Part shown: positions 44,447-53,939 of the stretch, in pieces
How positions within the stretch are numbered: the first letter of the stretch is position 1
How the letters are laid out: every line of letters begins with the position of its first letter
Assembly: GCF_001511835.1 (NCBI RefSeq)
Contig: NZ_LN997848.1
Location: forward strand, 1,984,001 to 2,048,000
Length of the DNA: 64,000 bases
Source: Magnetospirillum sp. XM-1
Lineage (GTDB): Bacteria; Pseudomonadota; Alphaproteobacteria; Rhodospirillales; Magnetospirillaceae
Direction: 5' to 3'
Program-made: the position numbers and the translations under genes
The notes under the pieces: model-generated
Told to the model about the DNA's origin: nothing
What the model saw: the letters and a program-made list of their open reading frames with translations, nothing else
The model's database searches: none

Positions 44447-45803
44447 AATCCTTCTGGTGACGTTCCTGTTGGTCGCTTCGATGCCGCCCGCTCTGGCCCA
44501 GTCGCAGCCCAAACGGCAGTTCATCCGTGACGCGGAGGTGGAAAATACCATCCGGACTTTCGGGACGCCAATTTTTCAGGCGGCGGGTCTGGATCCGGCG
44601 GCGGTTCGCATCAACCTGATCATCGATCCGACGCTCAACGCCTTTGTGGCGGGGGGGCAGAACATCTTCTTCCACACCGGCCTGCTGGTGCGCTCCGAGC
44701 ATCCCGGCCAGCTGATCGGCGTGATGGCGCACGAAACCGGCCACATCGCCGGCGGCCACCTGATCCGCGGCAACGACGCAATGGCCAACGCCTCGACCGA
44801 GGCGATCATCGCCACCCTGCTGGCCGCCGCCGCCGGCGCCGCCACCGGGCGCGGTGACGTGGCCATGGCCGGCGCCATGGGCGGCAACGAGCTGGCCATG
44901 CGCAACCTGCTGGCCTTTTCCCGCAGCCAGGAAAGCCAGGCAGACCAGATGGCCATGCGCTTCCTCGACGACACGCATCAGTCGGGCAAGGGGCTGGTCG
45001 AGTTCTTCGAGATCCTGGGCGACCAGGAGGCGCTGGTCTCGTCGCGCCAGGACCCCTATGTGCGCACCCACCCGCTGACCCGCGACCGCGTCGCCTTCGT
45101 GCGCAACTCCGTGGAGCATTCCCCCTACGCCAAGACCCCGTGGCCGGCGGAATGGATCGAGATGCACCAGCGCATGAAGGCCAAGCTGTTCGCCTTCATC
45201 GAGCCGCCCATCCGCACCTTCCAGCGCTACAAGGAATCCGACACCAGCCTCGTGGCGCGCTACGCCCGCGCCGTCGCCGCCTATCGCAAGCCCGATATCC
45301 CCATGGCCCTGGGGTTGATCGACGGGCTGCTGAAGGACAGGCCCAACGATCCCTATTTCTGGGAGTTGAAGGGCCAGATGCTGTTCGAGAACGGGCGCGG
45401 CGCCGAGGCCATGGAGCCCTATCGCAAGGCGGTCAAGCTGCTGCCCAACAGTGCCCTGCTGCGCATTTCCCTCGGCCAGGTGCTGATCGAGTCCGAGGAC
45501 CCGGCCTTGCTGGGCGAGGCCCAGACCAACCTGACCGCCGCCGTCAACCTCGAGCCCGAGGACGTGTTCGCCTGGCAGCAGCTGGCCATCGCCTTCGGCC
45601 GCGACGGCAAGGAGGGCATGGCCTCCTACGCCCTGGCCGAACATTACATGCTGACCGGCAAGCTCGCCGAGGCGCAGTTCCATGCCAACAAGGCGGAACA
45701 GCTGCTGGGCAAGCAGGGGTCGGTATGGCTGCGCATCCAGGACATCAAGGAACGCGCCTCCCAGGTCAAGGCCGACCGCGACCGGGGCCGCAAGTGGTGG
45801 TAG
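44433..45803 (+). CDS. M48-family metalloprotease with TPR repeats (BepA/YfgC-like)
   Basis: 456 residues from a TTG at 44433 (GAGGAG six bases upstream), which begins a clean signal peptide ending ALAQ. Zinc site HETGH (100-104) and the ESQADQMAMRFL third-ligand helix; TPR-like repeats occupy about 280-440. Like BepA, it probably cleaves or chaperones misassembled outer-membrane proteins in the periplasm. Followed 69 bp later by a DsbA-like gene, suggesting an envelope quality-control pair. Confidence 0.92.
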   Translation: MLTRIILLVTFLLVASMPPALAQSQPKRQFIRDAEVENTIRTFGTPIFQAAGLDPAAVRINLIIDPTLNAFVAGGQNIFFHTGLLVRSEHPGQLIGVMAHETGHIAGGHLIRGNDAMANASTEAIIATLLAAAAGAATGRGDVAMAGAMGGNELAMRNLLAFSRSQESQADQMAMRFLDDTHQSGKGLVEFFEILGDQEALVSSRQDPYVRTHPLTRDRVAFVRNSVEHSPYAKTPWPAEWIEMHQRMKAKLFAFIEPPIRTFQRYKESDTSLVARYARAVAAYRKPDIPMALGLIDGLLKDRPNDPYFWELKGQMLFENGRGAEAMEPYRKAVKLLPNSALLRISLGQVLIESEDPALLGEAQTNLTAAVNLEPEDVFAWQQLAIAFGRDGKEGMASYALAEHYMLTGKLAEAQFHANKAEQLLGKQGSVWLRIQDIKERASQVKADRDRGRKWW

Positions 45804-45872
45804 CCCTTGCCCCTGGCCGTCGGTTCGGCCAATATGCCCGCCACCATTCCGCCTCTTGAGGGTGTTTCATCA

Positions 45873-46643
45873 ATGATCGCCAAGACTTTCGCCGCAGCCC
45901 TGATGGTGTCCGGGCTCGCCCTTGCTTCCCTGCCGGCCTCCGCTCAGGAGGTGCCGTTGACGCCCAAGCAGACCGAGGCGGTCAAGAAGGTGGTGCGCGA
46001 CTACCTGATGGAGCATCCCGAGGTGCTGGGCGAGGCCCTGGAGGCGCTGCGCGAGAAGATGCGCGCCCAGGCCGAGGCCGACGCCCACAAGATGCTTGAA
46101 GCCCGCAAGGACGAGATCTTCAAGGCCCCCGAGGACCCGCAGGGCGGCAACCTGAAGGGCGACCTGACCGTGGTCGAGTTCATGGATTACAATTGCGGCT
46201 TCTGCAAGCAGGCCTTCGATCCCCTGTGGGAAGCGGTCAAGGCCGACGGCAAGGTTAAGGTGGTGGTCAAGGAATACCCGATCCTCGGCCCGGATTCGGT
46301 GCTGGCCGCCCGCGTCGCCCTGGTGGCCAAGGCCCAGAGCCAGGCCAAGTACGACGACGTTCATCGCGCCTTCATGAAGTTTCGCGGCCGCCTGGACGAG
46401 AAGGCCATCTACAAGATCGCCGGCGAGCAGGGCATGAACGTCGAGCAGCTGAAGAAGGATGTCGGCGGCGCCGAGATCGAGAAGCAGCTGAAGAAGAATT
46501 TCGACCTGGCCCGGTCACTGGACATCGGCGGCACGCCCACCTTCATCGTCGGCGACCGCATCATCTCCAGCGCGCTCGACCAGCAGACCCTGAAGCAGCT
46601 GATGGACGCGGCGCGGCGCTCCGCCGCCAAGCAGGGCGGCTGA
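45873..46643 (+). CDS. DsbA/ScsC-like thiol-disulfide oxidoreductase
   Basis: 256 residues from the ATG at 45873; signal peptide to about residue 25 (PASAQ). A helical N-terminal arm (LTPKQTEAVKKVVRDYLMEHPEVLGEALEAL) resembles the ScsC trimerisation region. The thioredoxin fold carries active site Cys108-Gly-Phe-Cys111 in DYNCGFCKQAF and the cis-proline loop GGTPTFIVG. It likely oxidises or isomerises disulfides in the periplasm. A terminator follows. Confidence 0.93.
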   Translation: MIAKTFAAALMVSGLALASLPASAQEVPLTPKQTEAVKKVVRDYLMEHPEVLGEALEALREKMRAQAEADAHKMLEARKDEIFKAPEDPQGGNLKGDLTVVEFMDYNCGFCKQAFDPLWEAVKADGKVKVVVKEYPILGPDSVLAARVALVAKAQSQAKYDDVHRAFMKFRGRLDEKAIYKIAGEQGMNVEQLKKDVGGAEIEKQLKKNFDLARSLDIGGTPTFIVGDRIISSALDQQTLKQLMDAARRSAAKQGG

Positions 46644-46670
46644 TCCCTATCCCTTTTGGTCAAGACGGCG

Positions 46671-46702
46671 AAAGCCCCCGGTCGCAAGGCCGGGGGCTTT
46701 TT
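46671..46702. terminator. Rho-independent terminator after the DsbA-like gene
   Basis: AAAGCCCCCGG/CCGGGGGCTTT stem with a TCGCAAGG-type loop and a T-tract, 28 bp after the stop. It is symmetrical enough to work both ways. Confidence 0.92.
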
Positions 46703-46716
46703 GTTCGCCCCCTTGC

Positions 46717-46737
46717 CGTCATGGCCGGGTCCGACCC
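46717..46737. repeat. Partial REP-like palindrome
   Basis: CGTCATGGCCGGGTCCGACCC is the left half of the REP-like unit seen elsewhere; the right half is lost. Confidence 0.55.
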
Positions 46738-46777
46738 ATTGCTGTCAGGCTCAGTTCAAAGCGGTGGGAAGAGAGCC

Positions 46778-46993
46778 ACAGGACACGGATGAAACGGATG
46801 CGGCGCCATGCGCCGCTCACGGATCAACACGGATATGGCATTTCTTTGGCAGTCACCCCGGGATTGGTCCGGGGGGCGGGGAGAGCCGCTCCTGATTCCC
46901 GGCTCTGTGGTCGGGACGACGACCTGGGAGCATTCGGTCTTCGCGTTCATCTGTGGCCGCGAAGCGGCATCCGTGCCCCTCGGTGTCCTATGA
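46778..46993. repeat. Dispersed palindromic repeat, copy 2
   Basis: The left end GGACACGGATG... with a GGCGCCATGCGCC hairpin and the right end GGCCGCGAAGCGGC...ATCCGTG mirror copy 1 (2503-2670) in inverse orientation. The centre carries REP-like CCCGGGATTGGTCCGGG sequence that copy 1 lacks. The gene-free stretch 46644-47097 is accounted for by this repeat, the partial REP and two terminators. Confidence 0.6.
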
Positions 46994-47040
46994 TCAAGAT
47001 CCCGACAGTTCTGGGCTTCGGCTCGGGACGGCGACGGGAC

Positions 47041-47075
47041 AAAAAAATCCCCGGGGACCTTGCGATCCCCGGGGT
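47041..47075 (-). terminator. Rho-independent terminator of nirS
   Basis: Read on the minus strand: ACCCCGGGGAT/ATCCCCGGGG stem with a short loop, then seven T, 23 bp past the nirS stop. Confidence 0.93.
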
Positions 47076-47097
47076 GTGTAGGGTGGAGTAAAGTGTC

Positions 47098-48747
<1,650 letters not shown>

Positions 48748-48832
48748 CTACACCGTGGCCGGACCCTTCACGTGGGCGGCGACCAAAGCAATAAAGGTCC
48801 GGGTACAATGGCCTTCCAAGGACGGCTGGGAT

Positions 48833-48846
48833 GTGACTATCGTCAA
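48833..48846 (-). promoter_or_regulatory. Crp/Fnr-type (NnrR/Dnr-like) box for nirS
   Basis: On the minus strand TTGAC-GATA-GTCAC, a 5-4-5 palindrome. A class-II site at -41.5 would place the start near 48798, with CATTGT as the -10 at the expected position. The upstream neighbour is a Crp/Fnr gene ending at 48888. Confidence 0.7.
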
Positions 48847-48887
48847 ATTCCGTCGAGGAAAGTCTTGAAAGCAGGCCTCAGTGCATC

Positions 48888-49727
48888 TCAACCGCGGCCG
48901 CCTGCGGCTTCGAAGCAGGCGCGGCGCAACAGGTCTACATCGTCTATCCGGACGGCATTGCCGGAAGTATGGACTCCCAGCACGCGCAGCCGGCCCAGCA
49001 CGCGCGACAGGCTTTCGCGGCGGATGCCCACCCGGCTGGCCAGGACTTCCTTGTTGAAGGGCAGCAGTACCTCGACCCGCCCCTCGGCGGCCGGCGCCTG
49101 GGCAAGGAGGAACTCGGCCACGCGCTGCCAGGGGGTCAGGCCCTTGAGATCGGAAATCTCGCTGGCCAGGCGGCGGTTCCACTTGGCCAGGGCGGCCAGC
49201 ATGCGGTAGGCCAGGGCGTGGTCGGAATGAAGGGTGTAGAGAAAGGCGCGGCGCCCGACCCGGATCAGGGTGGCGTCCTCGATCACCTCGGCATGCAGGG
49301 GGAAACGGCCGGTGGACAGCATGGCGGCCTCGGCGAACGAGGTGCCGGGGCCAAAGATCTCGACGATGCTTTCCCGTCCGTCCTGGGCCAGGGCGAACAG
49401 CTTCACCGCCCCGTCGAGCACGATGTAGAAGCAGTCGGCCTCGTCGCCGGCTCCGAACAGCAAGGTGCTGCGCCGGCGCGCCACCGTGGCCGAATCGGCC
49501 AGCAGGCGGTTGAGCACGTCGGGCAGGATGCCGTCGAACAGCGGCAGCGCCGCCACCACCTCCTGGGCGCTGCGCGAGCCCTTGAAGACCCGCTGCGGCG
49601 TGGTCAGCGTGCGGTCGCAATCGGCGGTGGGGCCTTCGCAGGACGGTCGGCACGGGCACGACACGGGGCCGCCCGTCGCCTTCGCTTCCTCGGGGCCGCT
49701 AGGCGGTGAACGCAGCGCAGTCGCCAT
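48888..49727 (-). CDS. Crp/Fnr-family regulator with Cys-rich N-terminus
   Basis: 279 residues from the ATG at 49727, with GAGG five bases upstream. An N-terminal arm holds Cys24, Cys26, Cys30 and Cys37; then a cyclic-nucleotide-binding-like beta-barrel (about 60-170), a dimer helix and a C-terminal HTH (KEVLASRVGIRRESLSRVLGRLRVLG). The E-x-x-S-R recognition helix is the FNR type that reads TTGA half-sites. Cysteine spacing differs from FNR (20, 23, 29, 122), but an Fe-S or metal sensor is possible. It overlaps the second regulator by 29 bp and probably controls the nir genes. Confidence 0.88.
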   Translation of the reverse strand: MATALRSPPSGPEEAKATGGPVSCPCRPSCEGPTADCDRTLTTPQRVFKGSRSAQEVVAALPLFDGILPDVLNRLLADSATVARRRSTLLFGAGDEADCFYIVLDGAVKLFALAQDGRESIVEIFGPGTSFAEAAMLSTGRFPLHAEVIEDATLIRVGRRAFLYTLHSDHALAYRMLAALAKWNRRLASEISDLKGLTPWQRVAEFLLAQAPAAEGRVEVLLPFNKEVLASRVGIRRESLSRVLGRLRVLGVHTSGNAVRIDDVDLLRRACFEAAGGRG

Positions 49728-50379
49728 AATTCCTCAGCGTCGCCACATCGGCGATCTCTACCTTGTCGGTGCGGCTGGCCACCACACCCTTGTCGCGGAG
49801 TTTGGCAAAGGCCCGCGACAGGGTCGCCGGGTCCATGCCCAGGTGATCGGCCAGATGCCGCTTCTCGTAGGGCAGCCGCACCACCGCCTTGCCGGTGGCG
49901 TCGCCGGCCAGGGCCAGCAGATAGCTGGCCAGGCGTTCGGCGGTGGACTGCATCTTCAACTCGGTAATCTCGCGCACCTGTTCGCGCAGGTTGCCGGCCA
50001 TGGCCGAGATCATGGCGATGGCCACGTCGAAATGGGATTCGAGATAGCCCATCAGCGTGCCGGCCGGCATGGACAGCAGGGTGACCGGTCCGGCCGCCCG
50101 GGCGGTGGCGGCGTGGGGGGTGCTGGTCAGCACCGCCTCCTCGCCGGCCGTGTCGCCCGCCGACAGCCGCAATTGCGGCGCCGAGGCCGAGGCGTCGATC
50201 AGCACTTCGCCGGACAGCACCAGGAACAGGAAATCGGGGGGCGTGCCCTCGGCGAACACCACGTCGCCGTCGTCCAGGCTCAACGTGCCGTGGCCGTCCA
50301 GCAGGACGGCGGCGTCCCCAGCCGGAACCGCTGAGAACAGCAGGCTTCGCCTCATCGCGCACACGGTGTCGGAGTTCAT
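49699..50379 (-). CDS. Crp/Fnr-family regulator (Dnr/NnrR-like)
   Basis: 226 residues from the ATG at 50379, with GGGAGGG upstream. Beta-barrel sensor (about 15-120: LSLDDGDVVFAEGTPPDFLFLVLSGEVLI), long dimer helix, and HTH KRHLADHLGMDPATLSRAFAKLRDKGVV. The N-terminal region has only one Cys, so no FNR cluster. NO-sensing Dnr/NnrR proteins near nir genes look like this. The recognition helix has Ala where FNR has Glu (ATLSR), so its site may differ from the FNR consensus. Confidence 0.88.
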   Translation of the reverse strand: MNSDTVCAMRRSLLFSAVPAGDAAVLLDGHGTLSLDDGDVVFAEGTPPDFLFLVLSGEVLIDASASAPQLRLSAGDTAGEEAVLTSTPHAATARAAGPVTLLSMPAGTLMGYLESHFDVAIAMISAMAGNLREQVREITELKMQSTAERLASYLLALAGDATGKAVVRLPYEKRHLADHLGMDPATLSRAFAKLRDKGVVASRTDKVEIADVATLRNYGDCAAFTA

Positions 50380-50567
50380 CGTCCCTCCCGCCGCCGGGGT
50401 GCATTCGCCGATGTCGCCCCCGAACTTTCATTATCATCTCTCTAAATAGAGTCGGGCGACTTGATCTTGGTTAAGGGGGCGGCGGGGCGGAAAGGAGCCG
50501 CGGCATTGGCGGCTCAACTTAATTAAGTAATTCTAATATTTATGAAGCCCAGCAAATCCAAGGTAAA

Positions 50568-50581
50568 TTGATCAAGATCAC
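50568..50581 (+). promoter_or_regulatory. FNR-type box upstream of the nirT-like operon
   Basis: TTGAT-CAAG-ATCAC, one mismatch to the FNR consensus, 248 bp before the ATG at 50829. A start near 50616 with TTACAG as the -10 would be consistent. A weaker TTGAT-CTTG-GTTAA lies at 50461-50474 and could serve the leftward regulator gene. The 449-bp gap 50380-50828 holds these sites and a third box at 50745 but no credible gene. Confidence 0.6.
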
Positions 50582-50744
50582 GTCGATTGCCTGGGCCAAT
50601 GATTACAGTCCGTCACATTCCGGGGCCCGAGCTGTTTTCCGGAAGGGCGCCCGCGCGAGCGGGATTGGGGCGCAGCGCGGGCCTGACCGGACATGTGTCC
50701 GGGATGCCGGGGCCTTGGTTCAGGCCCTGTGTCCCGATCAATCA

Positions 50745-50758
50745 TTGTCCAAGGTCAA
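50745..50758 (+). promoter_or_regulatory. Crp/Fnr-type (NnrR/Dnr-like) box for the nirT-like operon
   Basis: TTGTC-CAAG-GTCAA, 71 bp before the ATG at 50829. A class-II site gives a start near 50793, with TATCGG (50781-50786) as the -10 and a 36-nt leader. Confidence 0.7.
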
Positions 50759-50828
50759 GTCGGGAATCGGTCCCCCGTGGTATCGGTTCCGCTTGAGGGT
50801 GGACAACTAGGGTACGCTGGGGAGCGCA

Positions 50829-52478
50829 ATGGCTACTGAATCCTTGCTCGGAAAACTGCTGAGGATGAAAATCCTGGGTGCGTCGCTGTTCGGCGCCGGG
50901 GTGATCTTCGTCGGCGGCATCATGTTCTGGGGCGCCTTCAACACGGCGATGGAAGCCACCAATACGCTTGGCTTCTGCATCAACTGCCATGAGATGAAGG
51001 ACAACGTCTACCAGGAGTACACAAAGACCATCCACTACACCAATCGTTCCGGTGTGCGGGCGGCGTGCTCCGACTGTCACGTGCCCAAGGACTGGGTCCA
51101 CAAGTTCGTCCGCAAGATTCAGGCCAGCGGCGAAGTGTTCCACTGGCTGATGGGGACCGTCAACACCCCCGAGAAGTTCGACGCCAAGCGCTACCAGCTG
51201 GCCAAGCGCGTCTGGGCGACCATGAAGAGCACGGATTCGCGGGAATGCCGCAACTGCCATGCCTTCGACCAGATGAATCCCAACCTGCAGAAGCAGCGCG
51301 CCAAGAAGCAGCACGAGAACGCCCAGGCCGAGGGCGGCACCTGCATCGACTGCCATAAGGGCATCGCCCACAAGCCGGTCCACCACCTGCTGGAGCAGGA
51401 GGAGGAGCAGAAGGCCGCCGAGGAGGCCAAGAAGAAGGCCGAGGCCGACGCCAAGAAGGCCGCTTCCGCCACCGCCGCCGCTCCTGCCGCCGCTCCCGCT
51501 TCGGCTCCGGCCGCCGCGCCGGCCACCGGCGGCGCCCAGTTGCCCCCCGTCACCGGCAAGGCCGTGGACTGGAGCAAGGCTGCCGAGACCAAGACCGTGC
51601 TGTTCTATCCCGGCCAGACCGCCATCGAGTGGGTGCTGACCGGTACCGATCACGGCGGCACCCGCGCCTTCAAGAAGGGCGACCGCTGCTTCGAGTGCCA
51701 CAGCAACGAGACCGCCGACATGGGCGCCAAGATGGTGTCCGGCTCCAAGGCGGAAAAGACCCCCATTCCCGGCAAGCGCGCCGCCATTCCGCTGTCCATC
51801 AAGGCGGCGTATGACGCGGACAACCTGTACATGCGCTTCGAGTTCCCGGCCGGCCCGCACAACGAAGTGCCGTTCGTCAAGGGCGGCAAGATGGACCCGG
51901 ACAACGAGGTCAAGGTCGCCATGATGATCGATGGCGGCAAGGTTGACATGGCGGCCCGCTCGGGCTGCTGGACCTCGTGCCATGCCGACGCCCGCGACAT
52001 GCCCCAGGCTCCCGCCGCCCCCGGCGCGGTGCCCGGCATCGACACCTCGCACGGCTATGTCACCAAGTACGTGCCGGAAAGCCGGACGCAGTTCGACACC
52101 ACGGCGCGCAACAACTGGGACAAGGTCAAGCCCCAGGCCGAGCTGGATGCCCTGCTGGCCGGCGGCACCTTCCTCGACCTGACCCGCTGGAAGTCCTCGG
52201 GCGCCTCGGAGCAGGGCTACATCCTGGCCGACCGCGTGCTGAAGCCCGGCAACGACGTGGCCTATACCGGCAAGAAGGAAGGCGACAAGTGGGTGGTGAC
52301 CATGATCCGCCGTCTGAAGGCGACCCAGCCGGGCGAGGTCACCCTGGTGCCGGGTCAGTCCTACAGCGTCGGCTTCGCCGTCCACGACGACTTCACCAAC
52401 GGCCGCTTCCACCACGTCTCCGTCGACCTGAAGCTGGGTCTGGACGCCGAGGGTGAGATCAAGGCGGTCAAGATGTAG
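50829..52478 (+). CDS. NapC/NirT-type tetraheme cytochrome fused to a cytochrome c-552-like domain
   Basis: 549 residues, ATG with GGGGAG upstream. One N-terminal membrane anchor (about 14-36), then four CXXCH sites (CINCH, CSDCH, CRNCH, CIDCH; about 50-180), as in NirT/NapC quinol dehydrogenases. A charged coiled coil (about 193-215) and an Ala/Pro linker (216-240) lead to a second domain (about 245-549) with CFECH and an unusual CWTSCH (CX3CH), resembling ethylbenzene-dehydrogenase/cytochrome c-552-type heme domains. It probably carries electrons from the quinone pool to NirS. The C-terminal half is repeated as the next gene. Confidence 0.9.
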   Translation: MATESLLGKLLRMKILGASLFGAGVIFVGGIMFWGAFNTAMEATNTLGFCINCHEMKDNVYQEYTKTIHYTNRSGVRAACSDCHVPKDWVHKFVRKIQASGEVFHWLMGTVNTPEKFDAKRYQLAKRVWATMKSTDSRECRNCHAFDQMNPNLQKQRAKKQHENAQAEGGTCIDCHKGIAHKPVHHLLEQEEEQKAAEEAKKKAEADAKKAASATAAAPAAAPASAPAAAPATGGAQLPPVTGKAVDWSKAAETKTVLFYPGQTAIEWVLTGTDHGGTRAFKKGDRCFECHSNETADMGAKMVSGSKAEKTPIPGKRAAIPLSIKAAYDADNLYMRFEFPAGPHNEVPFVKGGKMDPDNEVKVAMMIDGGKVDMAARSGCWTSCHADARDMPQAPAAPGAVPGIDTSHGYVTKYVPESRTQFDTTARNNWDKVKPQAELDALLAGGTFLDLTRWKSSGASEQGYILADRVLKPGNDVAYTGKKEGDKWVVTMIRRLKATQPGEVTLVPGQSYSVGFAVHDDFTNGRFHHVSVDLKLGLDAEGEIKAVKM

Positions 52479-52551
52479 TCTGACCAAAGGACCGGATGCG
52501 GACGTGGGGACGTCCGCATCCGGTAATTCCAATCCTGGGAGGGATAAGCCG

Positions 52552-53562
52552 ATGGGTAAGTTCGCGTTTCATGCCGCCGCGGCGGCTTTCGCCGTCTCCA
52601 CCCTGGCGGCCGGTGCCGCCCATGCCGCCCCCAAGGCGGTCGGCTGGGACAGCGTTCCCGCTTCCGAAACCATACTGTTCTATCCCGGCCAGACTTCCAT
52701 GGAATGGATCCTGACCGGCTCGGACCATGGCGGGGGGCGCGCCTTCAAGAAGGGCGACCGCTGCTTCGAGTGCCATTCCCAGGAAGCCCAGGACATGGGC
52801 ACCAAGATGGTGACCGGCGCCAAGGCCGAGAAGACCCCCATCGCGGGCAAGCGCCCGGCCTTTCCGCTGAAGGTCAAGGCGGCCTATGATGCCGAGAACG
52901 TCTATCTGCGCCTGGAGTTTCCCGCCGGCTCCCATGCCGACGTGCCCTTCGCCAAGGGCGGCAAGCTCGACCCCGACAACGAGGTCAAGGTCGCCATGAT
53001 GATCGATGGCGGCAAGGTGGACATGGCCGCCCGCTCGGGCTGCTGGACCAGCTGCCATTCCGACGCCCGCGACATGCCGACCGCGCCGGCCGCGGCCCAG
53101 CTCGGCGCCGCCAAGGGCATCGACACCAAGGCGGGCTACGTCACCAAATACGTGCCGGAAAGCCGTACCCAGTTCGATACCTCCAAGCGCGACAACTGGG
53201 ACAAGGTGAAGCCCCAGGCCGACCTGGACGCCCTGTTGAAGGGCGGCGGGTTCCTGGAACTGCTGCGCTGGAAGTCGTCGGGCGCCGCCGAGCAGGGCTA
53301 TGTCCTGGCCGAGCGCGTGCTCAAGCCCGCCACCGACTTTGCCGCCGTCGGCAAGAAGGAAGGCGCCAACTGGGTGGTGATCATGAGCCGCAAGCTCAAG
53401 GGCGGCCAGCCGGGCTCGGTGACCCTGGAGCCGGGCAAGAGCTACACCGTCGGTTTCGCCGTTCACGACGATTTCGCCAATGGCCGCTTCCACCACGTCT
53501 CCCTTGACCTTAAGCTCGGACTCGACGCCGAGGGTGAAATCAAGGCGGTGAAGCTGCCCTAG
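52552..53562 (+). CDS. Periplasmic cytochrome c-552-like paralogue
   Basis: 336 residues from the ATG at 52552 (GGGAGGG upstream), with a signal peptide ending AHA near residue 25. The mature part is closely similar to the C-terminal half of the preceding protein, including FYPGQT, AFKKGDRCFECHS, SGCWTSCH, YVPESRTQFDT, GRFHHVS and the shared GLDAEGEIKAVK end, but it lacks the NapC part and the membrane anchor. It is probably a soluble electron carrier born by partial gene duplication. One standard CXXCH and one CX3CH heme site. Confidence 0.88.
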   Translation: MGKFAFHAAAAAFAVSTLAAGAAHAAPKAVGWDSVPASETILFYPGQTSMEWILTGSDHGGGRAFKKGDRCFECHSQEAQDMGTKMVTGAKAEKTPIAGKRPAFPLKVKAAYDAENVYLRLEFPAGSHADVPFAKGGKLDPDNEVKVAMMIDGGKVDMAARSGCWTSCHSDARDMPTAPAAAQLGAAKGIDTKAGYVTKYVPESRTQFDTSKRDNWDKVKPQADLDALLKGGGFLELLRWKSSGAAEQGYVLAERVLKPATDFAAVGKKEGANWVVIMSRKLKGGQPGSVTLEPGKSYTVGFAVHDDFANGRFHHVSLDLKLGLDAEGEIKAVKLP

Positions 53563-53583
53563 TCCTGTCGATGGAGGCCGGTC

Positions 53584-53916
53584 ATGACGCGTCGATTCCT
53601 GCTGAACCTTCTCGGCGGCGCGGCTGTGGTCCTGACCGGCCTGCCCGCCTGGGCGGGCGAGACCGCCCGGGTCGGCATGGACAAGAATCTGTTCGTTCCC
53701 CAGGTGCTCAGGGTCAAGCCGGGCACCACGGTGGAATGGGTCAACGATGAAAAGCGCACCAGCCACAGCGTGTTCTTCGAGGCGGAAGGCCTGGCCGAAT
53801 CCGACCGGCTGTTTCCGGGGGAGAGCTGGAAGCGGACCTTCGACAAGGCGGGCACCTATCCGTACCGCTGCGGACCGCATCCGGAAATGGTCGGAACCGT
53901 CGAGGTGGCGCCGTGA
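53584..53916 (+). CDS. Small cupredoxin (blue copper protein)
   Basis: 110 residues, signal peptide to about residue 24 (TGLPAWAG). Type-1 copper ligands are present: His61 (TSHSVFF), Cys96, His99 and Met102 (YRCGPHPEM). Plastocyanin/amicyanin-like size. It is a candidate electron donor to NirS and lies inside the nir gene train. Confidence 0.93.
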   Translation: MTRRFLLNLLGGAAVVLTGLPAWAGETARVGMDKNLFVPQVLRVKPGTTVEWVNDEKRTSHSVFFEAEGLAESDRLFPGESWKRTFDKAGTYPYRCGPHPEMVGTVEVAP

Positions 53917-53939
53917 GCAACAGGGGGAATGAGGGCGAC

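Noticed and set aside
50568..50810. 80-codon ORF upstream of the nirT-like gene
   Set aside because: Starts with TTG inside an FNR-type box, no Shine-Dalgarno, and the composition does not look like a protein family.
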